Assembly: GCA_009775705.1 (NCBI GenBank)
Contig: VSQE01000003.1
Location: 11,755-75,754, forward strand
DNA length: 64,000 nt
Direction: 5' to 3'
Source of the DNA: Prevotellamassilia sp.
Lineage (GTDB): Bacteria; Bacteroidota; Bacteroidia; Bacteroidales; Bacteroidaceae
Shown: one piece after another, positions 1-7,759 of the stretch
How positions within the stretch are numbered: the first letter of the stretch is position 1
Layout: every line of letters begins with the position of its first letter
Made by a program: the position numbers and the translations under genes
Notes under the pieces: generated by a model
Databases searched by the model: none
The model's input: only the letters and a program-made list of their open reading frames with translations
What the model was told of the DNA's origin: nothing

Positions 1-192
1 CGGTCAGATTGCGAGTATTACCTTAATTACGGTAACAGACACCCGAAATCCTTATGGGCTGGCGACGAAAAATTGCAAATTGAATTTATGATAAAACTGC
101 ATGAGAGTTTCAAAGAGGACGAAAAACCAGAATGGCTTACGATGGATGAGATTTTAGAATACAGCAAGAAAATGATAGCTCAAGAAGAATAA
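1..192 (+). CDS. LPD11-like protein, 3' end only
   Basis: The frame is open from base 1 to a TAA at 190-192, giving 63 residues of a protein whose start lies outside the window. It begins near a CEYYLNYGNRH..LWAG motif, which I recognise as typical of the LPD11 domain (large polyvalent protein-associated domain) found in proteins of Bacteroidales conjugative elements. Function of LPD11 is not known; such proteins are thought to act on incoming element DNA. The C-terminal tail is charged (MDEILEYSKKMIAQEE). Assignment to LPD11 rests on memory of the motif, the coding call on the open frame and the closely following gene. Confidence 0.65.
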   Translation, partial: RSDCEYYLNYGNRHPKSLWAGDEKLQIEFMIKLHESFKEDEKPEWLTMDEILEYSKKMIAQEE

Positions 193-228
193 AATTACAA
201 CTAAGGAACAGACTAAAAATGTGATTTT

Positions 229-462
229 ATGGCATGGTTAGCAGTAAATAAAGACGGAACAGAATGGATAATGCCCGGAAAGCCCGTTCGAGGCTGGTGC
301 GGGCATTGGGAGTACTCGGAAAAAGTGTACGTCGAGAGCGAGCAAGGGTACGTATCAATCGAGATAGAACTCCCCAAGGGGTCTGTTTACAAACTACTCG
401 GTAAGGAGCTGACATGGGATGATGAACCGGTGGAATTGCAGACCGAAACAGAAAAGAGGTAA
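229..462 (+). CDS. small hypothetical protein of mobile elements
   Basis: A 77-residue soluble, acidic protein with a tryptophan-rich N-terminal half (W3, W13, W23, W27) and no signal peptide or membrane segment. It starts 36 bases after the preceding stop, so it is probably co-transcribed with the LPD11-like gene, and it is followed by a strong hairpin at 467-502. I do not recognise a family; short proteins like this are common in the accessory regions of Bacteroidales conjugative elements. An antisense 112-residue frame (227-565) crosses the terminator and is not credible. Confidence 0.6.
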   Translation: MAWLAVNKDGTEWIMPGKPVRGWCGHWEYSEKVYVESEQGYVSIEIELPKGSVYKLLGKELTWDDEPVELQTETEKR

Positions 463-466
463 AAGC

Positions 467-502
467 AAGCGGGCTGAACGTAGCATCGGTTTCAGCCCGC
501 TT
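467..502 (+). terminator. intrinsic terminator-like hairpin
   Basis: Perfect 11-bp inverted repeat AAGCGGGCTGA / TCAGCCCGCTT with a 14-nt loop, 5 nt after the stop of the 77-residue gene. It has only a short T-run (TTATA), so it may act as a weak terminator or a 3' stabiliser. Confidence 0.6.
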
Positions 503-1218
503 ATACCGGCTAAACAGGTACACACCGGCGGGAATCCCTTTTTTATCTCCGTAACAGACATCCATACCGTTTCCTTCGGAAATAACCTTTTATACCTTTT
601 GGCAGGCTATATCCTTTTGTAGAAAACGTCCGTTCGTGCGAAGGCGGTTCCTCCGCTTTGTTTCAAGACAGACTTCAGCCCTTTTTCCTTTTCCTCTTCT
701 TTCCCTCATTTCTCTTGCCGGATAGAGACAGCGACATCAATACGCTGCATACATCTTTTGTCGGCTCTTCGTTTGGGCCCCCTTTCCACTATGCAGCGTA
801 CATGGTTGTATAAACGGTATATCGTTCTTGCCGCTTCAACCCCAAACAACCGATACGCTTTCTTGCCAGATGTTCTTCCCGCCCACCTGCCGGAACGGGA
901 GCGGTCTTGTGTCAGTGGACGGACAGGTCTTTCATGTCTCCGAATCCGCTGCGGATTGTTTCGCCTCGACTTTTTCGCGACCGCTTTCTATTTGAAGTCG
1001 CCATATCGTTTTTCGTTGCAAAGTTAGTATGCAGACGGGCGCGACCTGGTGGTCTTGACCAATGGCGTATCGCACAAATCTTCCTTTATCGGGCCTGCGG
1101 TTTGGGGCTTCGCCTCCAAAATAAAGAGTATTTATGCGCTATCCTTGGTGCAGCCCTTTACTGCACCTACTTTTTATGCACCGTAAAACTGATTTATTAA
1201 CTTCAAAAAGCAATCGCA
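503..1218. other. gene-free leader region before ssb
   Basis: No convincing gene on either strand. The left part is pyrimidine-rich (runs of CCTTTT and CTTCTTTCC). The right part forms the ~200-nt leader of the SSB gene and carries a leftward TAnnTTTG box at 1019-1026. Short overlapping frames of 82-97 residues (758-1382) have no start-site signals and are low-complexity translations of the leader. Confidence 0.55.
1019..1026 (-). promoter_or_regulatory. leftward TAnnTTTG promoter box in the ssb leader
   Basis: The minus strand reads TAACTTTG, a perfect match to the Bacteroidales -7 element TAnnTTTG, pointing away from the SSB gene into the gene-free stretch. The same arrangement recurs before several other small genes in the window (1736, 22149, 29174, 31870). 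Confidence 0.4.
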
Positions 1219-1602
1219 ATGAAAAAGATCGAGAACAATTTCGCAGTAACCGGATTCGTGGCAAAAGATGCCGAAGTCCGTCAGTTCACCACCACAAGTG
1301 TCGCACGTTTCCCGCTGGCAGTAGCCCGTCAGGAGAAGAACGGCGAAGAAACCAAGCGCATATCCGCTTTCATGAACATTGAAGCGTGGCGCAAGAACGA
1401 GAATACCGGGGCGTTCGACCAGCTCACCAAGGGCACGCTGCTTACCGTGGAGGGCTACTTCAAGCCCGAAGAGTGGACCGACAAAGACGGCGTGCTGCAC
1501 AACCGCATCGTAACGGTCGCCGTCAAGTTCTATCCCGCTGTCGAGAAAGAGGAGGAAGCTCCTGCGGAACCGGTAAAGAAGCAGGAAAAAGGCAAGAAGT
1601 AA
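1219..1602 (+). CDS. ssb: single-stranded DNA-binding protein
   Basis: A 127-residue OB-fold protein that coats single-stranded DNA, presumably during transfer or replication of the element. The N-terminal segment (NNFAVTGFVAKDAEVRQ) and the central FPLAV...FMNIEAW and TLLTVEGYFKPEEW segments match the Bacteroidales mobile-element SSB family. The C-terminus is unusual: instead of an acidic tip ending in PF it ends in a lysine-rich tail (KKQEKGKK), so it may not recruit partners through the canonical SSB tip. It is followed by a clear terminator at 1621-1646, so it is monocistronic. It is the first of three SSB-like OB-fold proteins in this window (see 35376 and 57028). Confidence 0.9.
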   Translation: MKKIENNFAVTGFVAKDAEVRQFTTTSVARFPLAVARQEKNGEETKRISAFMNIEAWRKNENTGAFDQLTKGTLLTVEGYFKPEEWTDKDGVLHNRIVTVAVKFYPAVEKEEEAPAEPVKKQEKGKK

Positions 1603-1620
1603 TTCCTGCCTTATCCGGAC

Positions 1621-1646
1621 AAAGCGGCTTGAAAGCCGCTTTTGTT
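1621..1646 (+). terminator. Rho-independent terminator after ssb
   Basis: Inverted repeat AAAGCGGCTT / AAGCCGCTTT with a very short loop, followed by TGTTTT. It lies 18 nt after the ssb stop codon. Confidence 0.8.
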
Positions 1647-1979
1647 TTACTCGTTACCGTTCCGGAACGTCCACACTTTTATACTCCTTCATACTCCACA
1701 CGAAGAGTCCGCCGCCGTCCATTGATTTTCCCGTGCAAAGTTAAGGCGGTCGGGAATCGGCAAGGCGCGGCTTCATTTGTCGTTAACAACCATCAACTCG
1801 CAAGCTCGTCAATACTTGTTCAACACAAATGAAATCGTCCACGGGACTATCCGCTTCCTCCTTGCCTTATTTCCCTTCTGTCCGCCTTGTGGCCCGCACG
1901 TAAATCAAATCCCGCCGGACGAGGGAAACCCTCCGAAAGCAGGGATAAAAACGAAAGTCAAACTTAAAATTCAAAATGT
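1647..1979. other. leader region before the 175-residue gene, with leftward promoter box
   Basis: No gene. The minus strand has a perfect TAACTTTG box at 1736-1743. To the right the stretch ends in a purine-rich tract just before the start codon at 1980, as in the other leaders of the window. Confidence 0.45.
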
Positions 1980-2507
1980 ATGAAACAGATGATTTGGTCA
2001 AGCTATGACCTGTTGGACGAAACGGCAAAAGAAGAATATCAAAATTCCCAGCGGGAAATATTGGACGATGACAGTTACGAGGTCAGCGATGAAGAATGGG
2101 CAGAAGAAGTATATTGCCGGCTGGACGACGAACGAAGCAATCTGAATAAAGAAGTGGACGGCATTATTGTCGTGTTCGGCAACTTGGGATTATGGAACGG
2201 CCGGAGACGAGGCTATCAAATATTGGGCAGCACCATTGCCGATATTTTGAAATCCCAGTGCGACGATGCAGAATGGTACGGCGACGGCTACAACATTCGC
2301 GGACGGATGGACCATCATGACGGTACGAACTATACCTTATACCGTATCGCCAAAGGCCGTGACGAAGCGGAACGTATCGCCGATAAGATTTACAACCGTG
2401 AAATCGACGAAGAAGGCTTCCGCCGGAGAACACGTTCCCTCTATCCGTATGTAGCCGCCGTGTACGGCTGGAAAACAAGGCAGCGCAAGCCGGACAAGGC
2501 CGCATAA
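1980..2507 (+). CDS. hypothetical accessory protein (175 aa)
   Basis: An acidic soluble protein of 175 residues with no signal peptide. The first 50 residues are rich in Asp and Glu (ETAKEEYQNS..., SDEEWAEEVYCRL). A central WNGRRRGYQILGSTIADIL segment precedes a WYGDGYNIRGRMDHHDGTNYTLYR segment that looks like a conserved core. I recall similar proteins in Bacteroidales conjugative transposons but know no function. The start could be 1980 or the in-frame ATG four codons later. A hairpin follows at 2524-2559. Confidence 0.7.
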   Translation: MKQMIWSSYDLLDETAKEEYQNSQREILDDDSYEVSDEEWAEEVYCRLDDERSNLNKEVDGIIVVFGNLGLWNGRRRGYQILGSTIADILKSQCDDAEWYGDGYNIRGRMDHHDGTNYTLYRIAKGRDEAERIADKIYNREIDEEGFRRRTRSLYPYVAAVYGWKTRQRKPDKAA

Positions 2508-2523
2508 AAATGCTGCCCGCAAA

Positions 2524-2559
2524 ATACCGCAACGCACCCGCCAGAGGTGGTTGCGGTAT
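2524..2559 (+). terminator. terminator-like hairpin
   Basis: Perfect 10-bp inverted repeat ATACCGCAAC / GTTGCGGTAT followed by CCTTTATT, 16 nt after the preceding stop. Confidence 0.7.
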
Positions 2560-2626
2560 CCTTTATTGAATGACTGAAATACAGAACCATCACCTTTTAT
2601 AATCAGCTTCGTTCCTTTTTTATCTC

Positions 2627-2698
2627 ATGTTTTTTGTGAAACCGGGAATGGACGAATATTTTGAACTGACGGACGAAGGTTACGAGTGGGTCTCCTAA
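2627..2698 (+). CDS. tiny ORF of 23 codons, uncertain
   Basis: ATG to TAA gives a 23-residue acidic peptide (MFFVKPGMDEYF...TDEGYEWVS). Its composition looks protein-like, but there is no clear ribosome-binding site or partner. It may be the remnant of a larger gene whose 5' part is lost. Confidence 0.2.
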   Translation: MFFVKPGMDEYFELTDEGYEWVS

Positions 2699-3166
2699 AC
2701 ATTCGGTACAGATAATGACAGGTACGGGTTCGGGATACATTGGCAATGGATGTGTCCTGAATCCTTTTGCCGGAATTACCCTTTTATATCTTCATGACTC
2801 TTTCCCTTTTATCGAAGCGTATTCCGTACCCCATTGTACTCCGGCTAACCAACCGGAAAGCAATCCTCTTATAACACCTTAGCTTCCCCATTTTACTCCT
2901 TACAGCCGTTCCCCAGACACACTCCATGCCGAAAGCCCGCTTATTTTTTCTGCAAAGTTCGATTGCCGGCTGCCAGTCCCGGCAAGGACCGCTGGCGCTT
3001 GCAACCGGAAAATCTTCCTCTCCGACTTCGTTGGAGAGCGTATTTCCCGTTGCCTCCTTGTCTGGACTGACCGTCAATCCTGTGGCAGAAAAATAACCAG
3101 CCTCTCGGTACGAGATTGTACCAAAGGGAAAAACAAAAAATAGTTCAAACTTAAAATTTAAAGCGT
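2699..3166. other. leader region before the 104-residue gene
   Basis: No credible gene. The layout resembles the other leaders: a pyrimidine-rich left part with CCTTTTAT motifs, a TGCAAAGTTC element at 2951-2960 (minus strand GAACTTTG, one mismatch to TAnnTTTG), then about 200 nt and an A-rich tract ending at the start codon. The 129-residue minus-strand frame (2784-3173) reads through the leader and is rejected. Confidence 0.4.
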
Positions 3167-3481
3167 ATGACATTTAGAGAATTTATGCGAGAAAACGGTT
3201 ACGAGTTACAGACAACTTTTTGGGAGGACTTCTCAATAGCGGACCGATTCGGTCTGTCAGCTATACAAGACACTTTCAAACGTGCTTTCGAGGAATGGAA
3301 AAATAACTATAAATACCTCACGGAACTGATATTGGTACTCAATCATAAAATCTGGCAGTATTATGAAACGAAACCGGAATTTGCGACACTTTACAATACC
3401 CTTTGGGAACAGGCAGGTCAATATGCGGTAGAGAACCTGAAAGATGACGAGTTAAGTTATTATTACGAGGTGACGGATTAA
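3167..3481 (+). CDS. hypothetical accessory protein (104 aa)
   Basis: A 104-residue soluble protein, aromatic-rich (W18, W43, W57, W78) with probable helices. It begins MTFREFMRENGYELQTTFWEDFSIADRFG and ends DDELSYYYEVTD. No family is recognised; proteins beginning this way recur in Bacteroidales integrative elements. It is preceded by an A-rich leader end and followed by a hairpin at 3491-3525. Confidence 0.65.
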   Translation: MTFREFMRENGYELQTTFWEDFSIADRFGLSAIQDTFKRAFEEWKNNYKYLTELILVLNHKIWQYYETKPEFATLYNTLWEQAGQYAVENLKDDELSYYYEVTD

Positions 3482-3490
3482 GCAAGGGAA

Positions 3491-3525
3491 CACAAAGAGT
3501 CGGCTTTCATCGGCGGCTCTTTGTG
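3491..3525 (+). terminator. terminator hairpin
   Basis: Inverted repeat CACAAAGAG / CTCTTTGTG with a 17-nt loop, then a run of T about 10 nt downstream (CCTTTTTTAT). It lies 9 nt after the preceding stop. Confidence 0.65.
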
Positions 3526-3558
3526 CCACTTCCTTTTTTATAGCATACGGCAAAACAA

Positions 3559-3593
3559 ATACCGCAACCGTCCGCAAAAGACAGTCGCGGTAT
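3559..3593 (-). terminator. terminator of the HU gene
   Basis: On the minus strand ATACCGC / GCGGTAT flanks a 21-nt loop and is followed by TTGTTTTG. It lies about 70 nt beyond the stop of the HU-family gene. Confidence 0.5.
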
Positions 3594-3662
3594 CGTGTTA
3601 TCCTGTATAACCATTGTCAACGGTCTCCCGAAACACTATGAAGAAAACCGTTTATACTTTCT

Positions 3663-3944
3663 TTATTTTCCCTCTTTTACCGCATCTAAGAATGTCTTTG
3701 CAGGCTTGAACGCAGGAACAGAGTGAGCCGGAATCACGATGGTCGTATTCTTTGAAATGTTACGAGCCTTTTTCTCTGCCCTTTGTTTGATGATGAAACT
3801 TCCGAATCCTCGCAGGAACACCTCGTTCCCGGCAATCATCGACTCCCTGACACTCTCCATGAATGCCTCCACTACAGTTGTCGCTACCGACTTTTCTATT
3901 CCGGTCTCCTGTGCGATCCGGGCAATAATATCTGCTTTTGTCAG
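3663..3944 (-). CDS. HU/IHF-family DNA-binding protein, non-ATG start
   Basis: A 93-residue nucleoid-type protein that bends DNA, probably assisting recombination or transfer of the element. The family core is complete: an N-terminal helix pair (TKADIIARIAQETGIEKS), the GNEVFLRGFGSF strand and the basic arm (KKARNISKNTTIVIPAHSVPAFKP). A shorter reading that begins at GTG 3872 would remove the first 24 residues, which clearly belong to the family. In frame, the only start-like codon before them is CTG at 3942-3944, exactly where homologues have ATG (M-TKADI), and a TAA lies three codons upstream. So either CTG is used or the ATG has mutated. A promoter box at 3969-3976 gives a short leader that fits the CTG. 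Confidence 0.85.
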   Translation of the reverse strand: MTKADIIARIAQETGIEKSVATTVVEAFMESVRESMIAGNEVFLRGFGSFIIKQRAEKKARNISKNTTIVIPAHSVPAFKPAKTFLDAVKEGK

Positions 3945-3968
3945 ACTGTTTTATTATAAAATCCGTTG

Positions 3969-3976
3969 CAAAGATA
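3969..3976 (-). promoter_or_regulatory. promoter box of the HU gene
   Basis: Minus strand TATCTTTG is a perfect TAnnTTTG element, 24 nt before the proposed CTG start codon. No clear TTTG is seen at the -33 position. Confidence 0.55.
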
Positions 3977-4164
3977 ATAACATATCTCTTTGTCGTCTGG
4001 ATTGCCAGCCTGATAATGTTACGGAAAGCGATAATCCACCTTTATCTCACGGTGTTCCTTCGGCACGAACCAGACAATCGGAAAGCCCCGATAAAAGGAG
4101 AGAAACATAAAAAACATACAAATCCGTATCCTGTAGTCAAGGCAGGCAAACACCCGATCACCAT

Positions 4165-4269
4165 TTATCGGTCATGATGGTAATCACTCTTGCTGAAACC
4201 ACCGAATATAGCTTTCAGAATCTTTCCGATAACATAGAAAACCACTATAAAAACGATAAGTTCTCCCAT
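4165..4269 (-). CDS. small membrane protein (34 aa)
   Basis: A short open frame with ATG at 4269 and TAA at 4165 encodes one hydrophobic helix (IVFIVVFYVIGKILKAIF) and a short polar tail ending KSDYHHDR. The composition (single membrane segment, then basic/polar end) is typical of genuine small membrane proteins. It lies between the HU gene and the recombinase-like gene, on the same strand as both. Confidence 0.45.
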   Translation of the reverse strand: MGELIVFIVVFYVIGKILKAIFGGFSKSDYHHDR

Positions 4270-4378
4270 ATTCTATACTACTTAAAGTTAATATAAAGAT
4301 ACTAAAAATCAACGAGAACAGAAAACATATAGCCCTGATTCTCAAAAAAATCCATTTCAATCCGGCTAATACGAAAGC

Positions 4379-5011
4379 TCATTGCCCATCTTTCGGCTTA
4401 CGCTTGCCCAACGGTCCTTTGAATTTTCCCCTATTGAGCTTTACCCCGTGCCGGTTGAGCACACTGAACACCGAACTCCGGCTGTTGTACCCGCTTACCG
4501 CCATGATGTCCTCGAAAGAATGACCGTTGACATACATATCAACGATGGTATTCTCCCGGTCGGCCTTATCCATCGCCTTCATCGTTTTTCTCGGGACCTT
4601 CGCTTTCTGTTGCAGATTCATGACATGTGCGGACGAATACCGCAATACCGCCACCTCTTCGGGTAGCGCCCCGAACATATCCAGTACATCGGCTGCCGTC
4701 GTTTCGGGGAACAGTTTTCCCCGCGAGTCGATCCGGTCATGGATGGAAATGATACGCACCACTTTGATTCGGCACAACTCAATAAACGCGGACAATTCGC
4801 GCGACCCACGGAGAGCGTTGCTGAATTTGGCCACGACAATCTCGTCACCTCTTTCGAGATTCGCTACAAGCTGTTTCCATCTGGGGCGCAGAGCCTCGTT
4901 TTCGACAAGTTCCTCTATCACTTGTACACAACCGTATTTCTGCATCCACTCTTTATCAGCCTCGAATCCGTCGTAACGATCCGCCTTGAATATGTAACCT
5001 ACTTTTGCCAT
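4379..5011 (-). CDS. serine-recombinase-like protein without the catalytic serine
   Basis: A 210-residue protein resembling the resolvase/invertase family: N-terminal strand MAKVGYIFKADRYDGF, the LERGDEIVVAKFSNALRGSREL region equivalent to the RLSRS segment, the LFPETTAADVLDMFGALPE long-helix region, and a C-terminal helix-turn-helix (SFEDIMAVSGYNSRSSVFSVLNRHG). Where active enzymes have the R-x-S nucleophile motif (GYIRVST) this one has GYIFKAD, so residue 10 is alanine and strand exchange should be impossible. A family of such proteins occurs on Bacteroidales elements, so the loss is probably old and the protein may act as a DNA-binding regulator. The start is the internal ATG (MAKVGY) rather than the upstream GTG at 5023. 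Confidence 0.8.
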   Translation of the reverse strand: MAKVGYIFKADRYDGFEADKEWMQKYGCVQVIEELVENEALRPRWKQLVANLERGDEIVVAKFSNALRGSRELSAFIELCRIKVVRIISIHDRIDSRGKLFPETTAADVLDMFGALPEEVAVLRYSSAHVMNLQQKAKVPRKTMKAMDKADRENTIVDMYVNGHSFEDIMAVSGYNSRSSVFSVLNRHGVKLNRGKFKGPLGKRKPKDGQ

Positions 5012-5040
5012 ATCATTGTGCACTTCTATAAGAATAAGTA

Positions 5041-5048
5041 CAAATATA
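5041..5048 (-). promoter_or_regulatory. promoter box of the recombinase-like gene
   Basis: Minus strand TATATTTG matches TAnnTTTG and lies 29 nt upstream of the MAKVGY start codon. Confidence 0.5.
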
Positions 5049-5215
5049 AGAGTTTTATTTTAAACTAAACCATACTTTGAACGAAAATGATATGAAGGGC
5101 TTTCTGTGTCCTTCGTTTCTTTCACTTATTTTCATTGAAAATCAAACTATTAAGTGCAATGTTAAAAATGGTTTATAAAACGATTTTCGGCGCTTGTCAT
5201 CTTGAAAAGAATACT

Positions 5216-5223
5216 TAGATTTG
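5216..5223 (+). promoter_or_regulatory. promoter box of the lipoprotein operon
   Basis: TAGATTTG matches TAnnTTTG and precedes the start codon at 5247 by 23 nt. An overlapping five-codon frame (ATG 5239 to TAA) could couple to that start. Confidence 0.55.
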
Positions 5224-5246
5224 TGCTGTAAAATACAAAATGAACT

Positions 5247-6296
5247 ATGAATTGTAAAAATCAATACTTAAAAATTGTACTATCGATTGCTGGACTTTCT
5301 GCCGTTCCGATTGCCATTTTCACACTTACATCGTGCGACGGTTCGAACGTCAAATCACTGGTTGAAGCCCAACCTACTCCAGCCGGTCTGTATCGGGAGT
5401 ATCTGTCCGAAACACGCGGGCAAAAAGAACTTTCCTTTGAGGATTTGACCGCGTATATCGGGAAGTGGCAGACCTTGAAAGATTCCGTGACCGCAACCAT
5501 GCGCCGGGACACGACCTATCGGGCACATTCCGACATACGTGAAGAGTGCATTCTGCTGCACGATTCCGTCCGTGCGGAACTTTCTCGGCTGGCGATGTCG
5601 AAACCTCGCACCTATAAAGAAGTGCTGATTCTGAAAGAACGTTTCTCTTCCTATACCGGAGACGTGGAACTGCATCGTTCCGCCGAAGAAATCCGTCCGT
5701 TTTTCGCAGAATTGGATAAACGTCCGGCCTGTCGGGGTAACAAGGAGCAAATTCTGTCAGCATATCGTAACGTGCTTGCCGAAACCCTGAACAATGGAAT
5801 ACATGGGAACGGCGACCTCAAAAAATTCATCGAAAGGGAGGATGCCGCTTTTCGAGCTTTCCTGTCCGGGTTGCACGAGCTTGGCGAAGCGAATATGGCC
5901 GACATCACCCGTGATACAGAGAAATGCTGCTCCGAGGTGTTTTTCGCCGCTGGGCGCAAGGAAATCACTTACAAGGACGCCACGATATACATGGCCTTAC
6001 GTACCGACCGTCGGCTGATCCAGAACGTGCGTGCCTGTCTTGACAACATACGCCGTGGAAAGGTCGTAACGTCCGAACAGGCACAAGCCTATGTCTGGAT
6101 GATTCTACAGCCCTACGCTTCCTTGGACGGCCTCTGCATGACGCTATTGTCCCCGGAAGATAAGGAAACCCTTTACAGGATGGCCGCAGAAACACCCGCC
6201 GCATTCGAGAAACTGCGCAGAATCCTGCCGTCGGAGGGCGACCGGTTGGACGAACTGCCCGGTATGCTCATGGAGATATTCATCGCCTCGTTGTAA
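5247..6296 (+). CDS. hypothetical lipoprotein, first gene of a four- to five-gene operon
   Basis: A 349-residue protein with a lipoprotein signal (hydrophobic IVLSIAGLSAVPIAIFTL, then lipobox TSC at C30) predicted to be anchored in the envelope. The rest is mostly helical and charged, with no recognised domain; two stretches (LTAYIGKWQTLKDSV and EITYKDATIYMALRTDRRLI) look like repeated helical units. The next four genes on the same strand follow with gaps of 26 and 9 nt and then overlaps of 4 nt, so they form one transcript that leads to the relaxase. No family assigned. Confidence 0.75.
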   Translation: MNCKNQYLKIVLSIAGLSAVPIAIFTLTSCDGSNVKSLVEAQPTPAGLYREYLSETRGQKELSFEDLTAYIGKWQTLKDSVTATMRRDTTYRAHSDIREECILLHDSVRAELSRLAMSKPRTYKEVLILKERFSSYTGDVELHRSAEEIRPFFAELDKRPACRGNKEQILSAYRNVLAETLNNGIHGNGDLKKFIEREDAAFRAFLSGLHELGEANMADITRDTEKCCSEVFFAAGRKEITYKDATIYMALRTDRRLIQNVRACLDNIRRGKVVTSEQAQAYVWMILQPYASLDGLCMTLLSPEDKETLYRMAAETPAAFEKLRRILPSEGDRLDELPGMLMEIFIASL

Positions 6297-6322
6297 AAGC
6301 CTATTCACAAAATAAACGATAT

Positions 6323-6775
6323 ATGATTATGTTACGACACTTTCTGGATGACTTCATGTCGTTCGTACCCCTGCAAATGCCGCAGCTTCTCAATGTGGCA
6401 ACGATGGAGGAGCCGCAGTTCTACGGTGACTATGTTCTGCTCACATTCCCGCTGCGGGACCCCTATGATCTGGAGGAGGTCATGGACATATTCGAGGACG
6501 ACATGGAGCTGATTACACTCTACCAACATGTGCCGGTCGGACTGGAGAAATCCGGTCATAGCACCTGTGCCTACTCCAATCCCGCTTTCGGGCAGATGTT
6601 CAAGATGAACGCCCGGACAGACGCGGACGGCAAGGTAAACCGTATCATCGCGACCATTTACGATTCGTTGGAGCTGATGTACGGCGACCTGTGTCTCGAT
6701 CTGAAACTCCACGCCGGGAACGGCAGCTTCAAGTACAAAAAGAATCAGGAAGACGTGTTGTTGGATTTCATGTAA
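6323..6775 (+). CDS. hypothetical protein (150 aa)
   Basis: A soluble acidic protein with N-terminal aromatic/hydrophobic residues (MLRHFLDDFMSFVPLQMPQLLN) and no clear signal peptide. The start may be ATG 6323 or ATG 6329. It is the second gene of the operon from 5247. No family recognised. The conserved-looking PAFGQMFKMNARTDADGKVNRI segment and the terminal FKYKKNQEDVLLDFM are the only distinctive parts. Confidence 0.6.
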   Translation: MIMLRHFLDDFMSFVPLQMPQLLNVATMEEPQFYGDYVLLTFPLRDPYDLEEVMDIFEDDMELITLYQHVPVGLEKSGHSTCAYSNPAFGQMFKMNARTDADGKVNRIIATIYDSLELMYGDLCLDLKLHAGNGSFKYKKNQEDVLLDFM

Positions 6776-6785
6776 AACAACCCCT

Positions 6786-7184
6786 ATGCGAAACACGATA
6801 TACCGCCAAATGGTTTTCTGTATCGACACGTACCGCACGTGGATAGAAGTGGCCGATGACAACCTCTACAAGGAACACGTCATTTCGAGAAACACCCGGA
6901 CCGACTTCCTTGTGACCCGCACGCTGGTACTGCGGGCCTACAAACCGCATGGTCCATACGAAAAGGGCATGACGTGGACGATTCCGGAGCATGATCTGGA
7001 CACGGCACTGGCTACATATCGTAAGCAGAACGGCACATTCAAATCCCGGATGAAGAAAGGCGCGTCGTCCCTGACAGCCGAAGACACCGAGAACATTATC
7101 CGCTTGGCCACCCACGGGATTGTCCGATTGGAACTCGTGGTACGGCCCGTTCATATACCTTCAAAACCCTATTACCTGTTATGA
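6786..7184 (+). CDS. hypothetical protein (132 aa)
   Basis: A basic soluble protein of 132 residues, third in the operon. Its stop overlaps the next start by 4 nt (ATGA), which points to translational coupling. It lacks a signal peptide. The first 45 residues look like beta strands (QMVFCIDTYRTWIEVADDNLY, DFLVTRTLVLRAY). No family assigned. Confidence 0.6.
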   Translation: MRNTIYRQMVFCIDTYRTWIEVADDNLYKEHVISRNTRTDFLVTRTLVLRAYKPHGPYEKGMTWTIPEHDLDTALATYRKQNGTFKSRMKKGASSLTAEDTENIIRLATHGIVRLELVVRPVHIPSKPYYLL

Positions 7185-7759
7185 CCTGGATTATATTACA
7201 ATTCGTATTTCTTGCAATGCCTGTCGTCCTTCCGGCACTGTTGTACAGAAGCAGGCGTTGCTTCATGGCAAGATTCTACGATAAAATGGTGTGGAGCGAA
7301 AAGGCCCGCAGGCTGTACGCCCATGTGCTGCTTATCGTATTACTCTTGTTTCATTATGTCTATACGAGTGGACACCCCGGCGAGTTCGGTATCGTGCCAT
7401 CTACCATCGTGTGTGCCGCATGGGCCTCTTTCAGGCGGGCGGACCGATGGATGCGCGGCTTGCTCGACCGGCCGAAACGTTTCGTCTGGTTTGCGCTCTT
7501 GGCATTGGTCATCGGCTTCGTGCCGCATCTGTACACGATGGCCGTAACAATCGCCTTTGTTCTTTTGGCTGCCCTGTTCTACCCGTCGGCAAGGGTCATG
7601 TCCGAAAAGACAGACATACGCAAATTCCTCGAATGGCTGGAATGTCCCGGAGCATTAGCCGACAGTTATCATAGTATCATCACGCGAGGCTGCCACGATA
7701 ATGCGGATAATGGCAACCTGAAACTATCCGCACATTATGAATCATCAAAAACAGAATGA
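7181..7759 (+). CDS. membrane protein of the mobilisation region
   Basis: A 192-residue protein with about four membrane segments: residues 3-22, 47-60 (LYAHVLLIVLLLFHYVY), roughly 70-85, and a pair near 100-135 (FVWFALLALVIGFVPHLYTMAVTIAFVLLAALFY). A soluble, His/Asn-rich C-terminal tail follows. It overlaps the genes on both sides by 4 nt, so it is translated with them. It sits two genes upstream of the relaxase, but I know no family that links it to transfer. Confidence 0.65.
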   Translation: MTWIILQFVFLAMPVVLPALLYRSRRCFMARFYDKMVWSEKARRLYAHVLLIVLLLFHYVYTSGHPGEFGIVPSTIVCAAWASFRRADRWMRGLLDRPKRFVWFALLALVIGFVPHLYTMAVTIAFVLLAALFYPSARVMSEKTDIRKFLEWLECPGALADSYHSIITRGCHDNADNGNLKLSAHYESSKTE

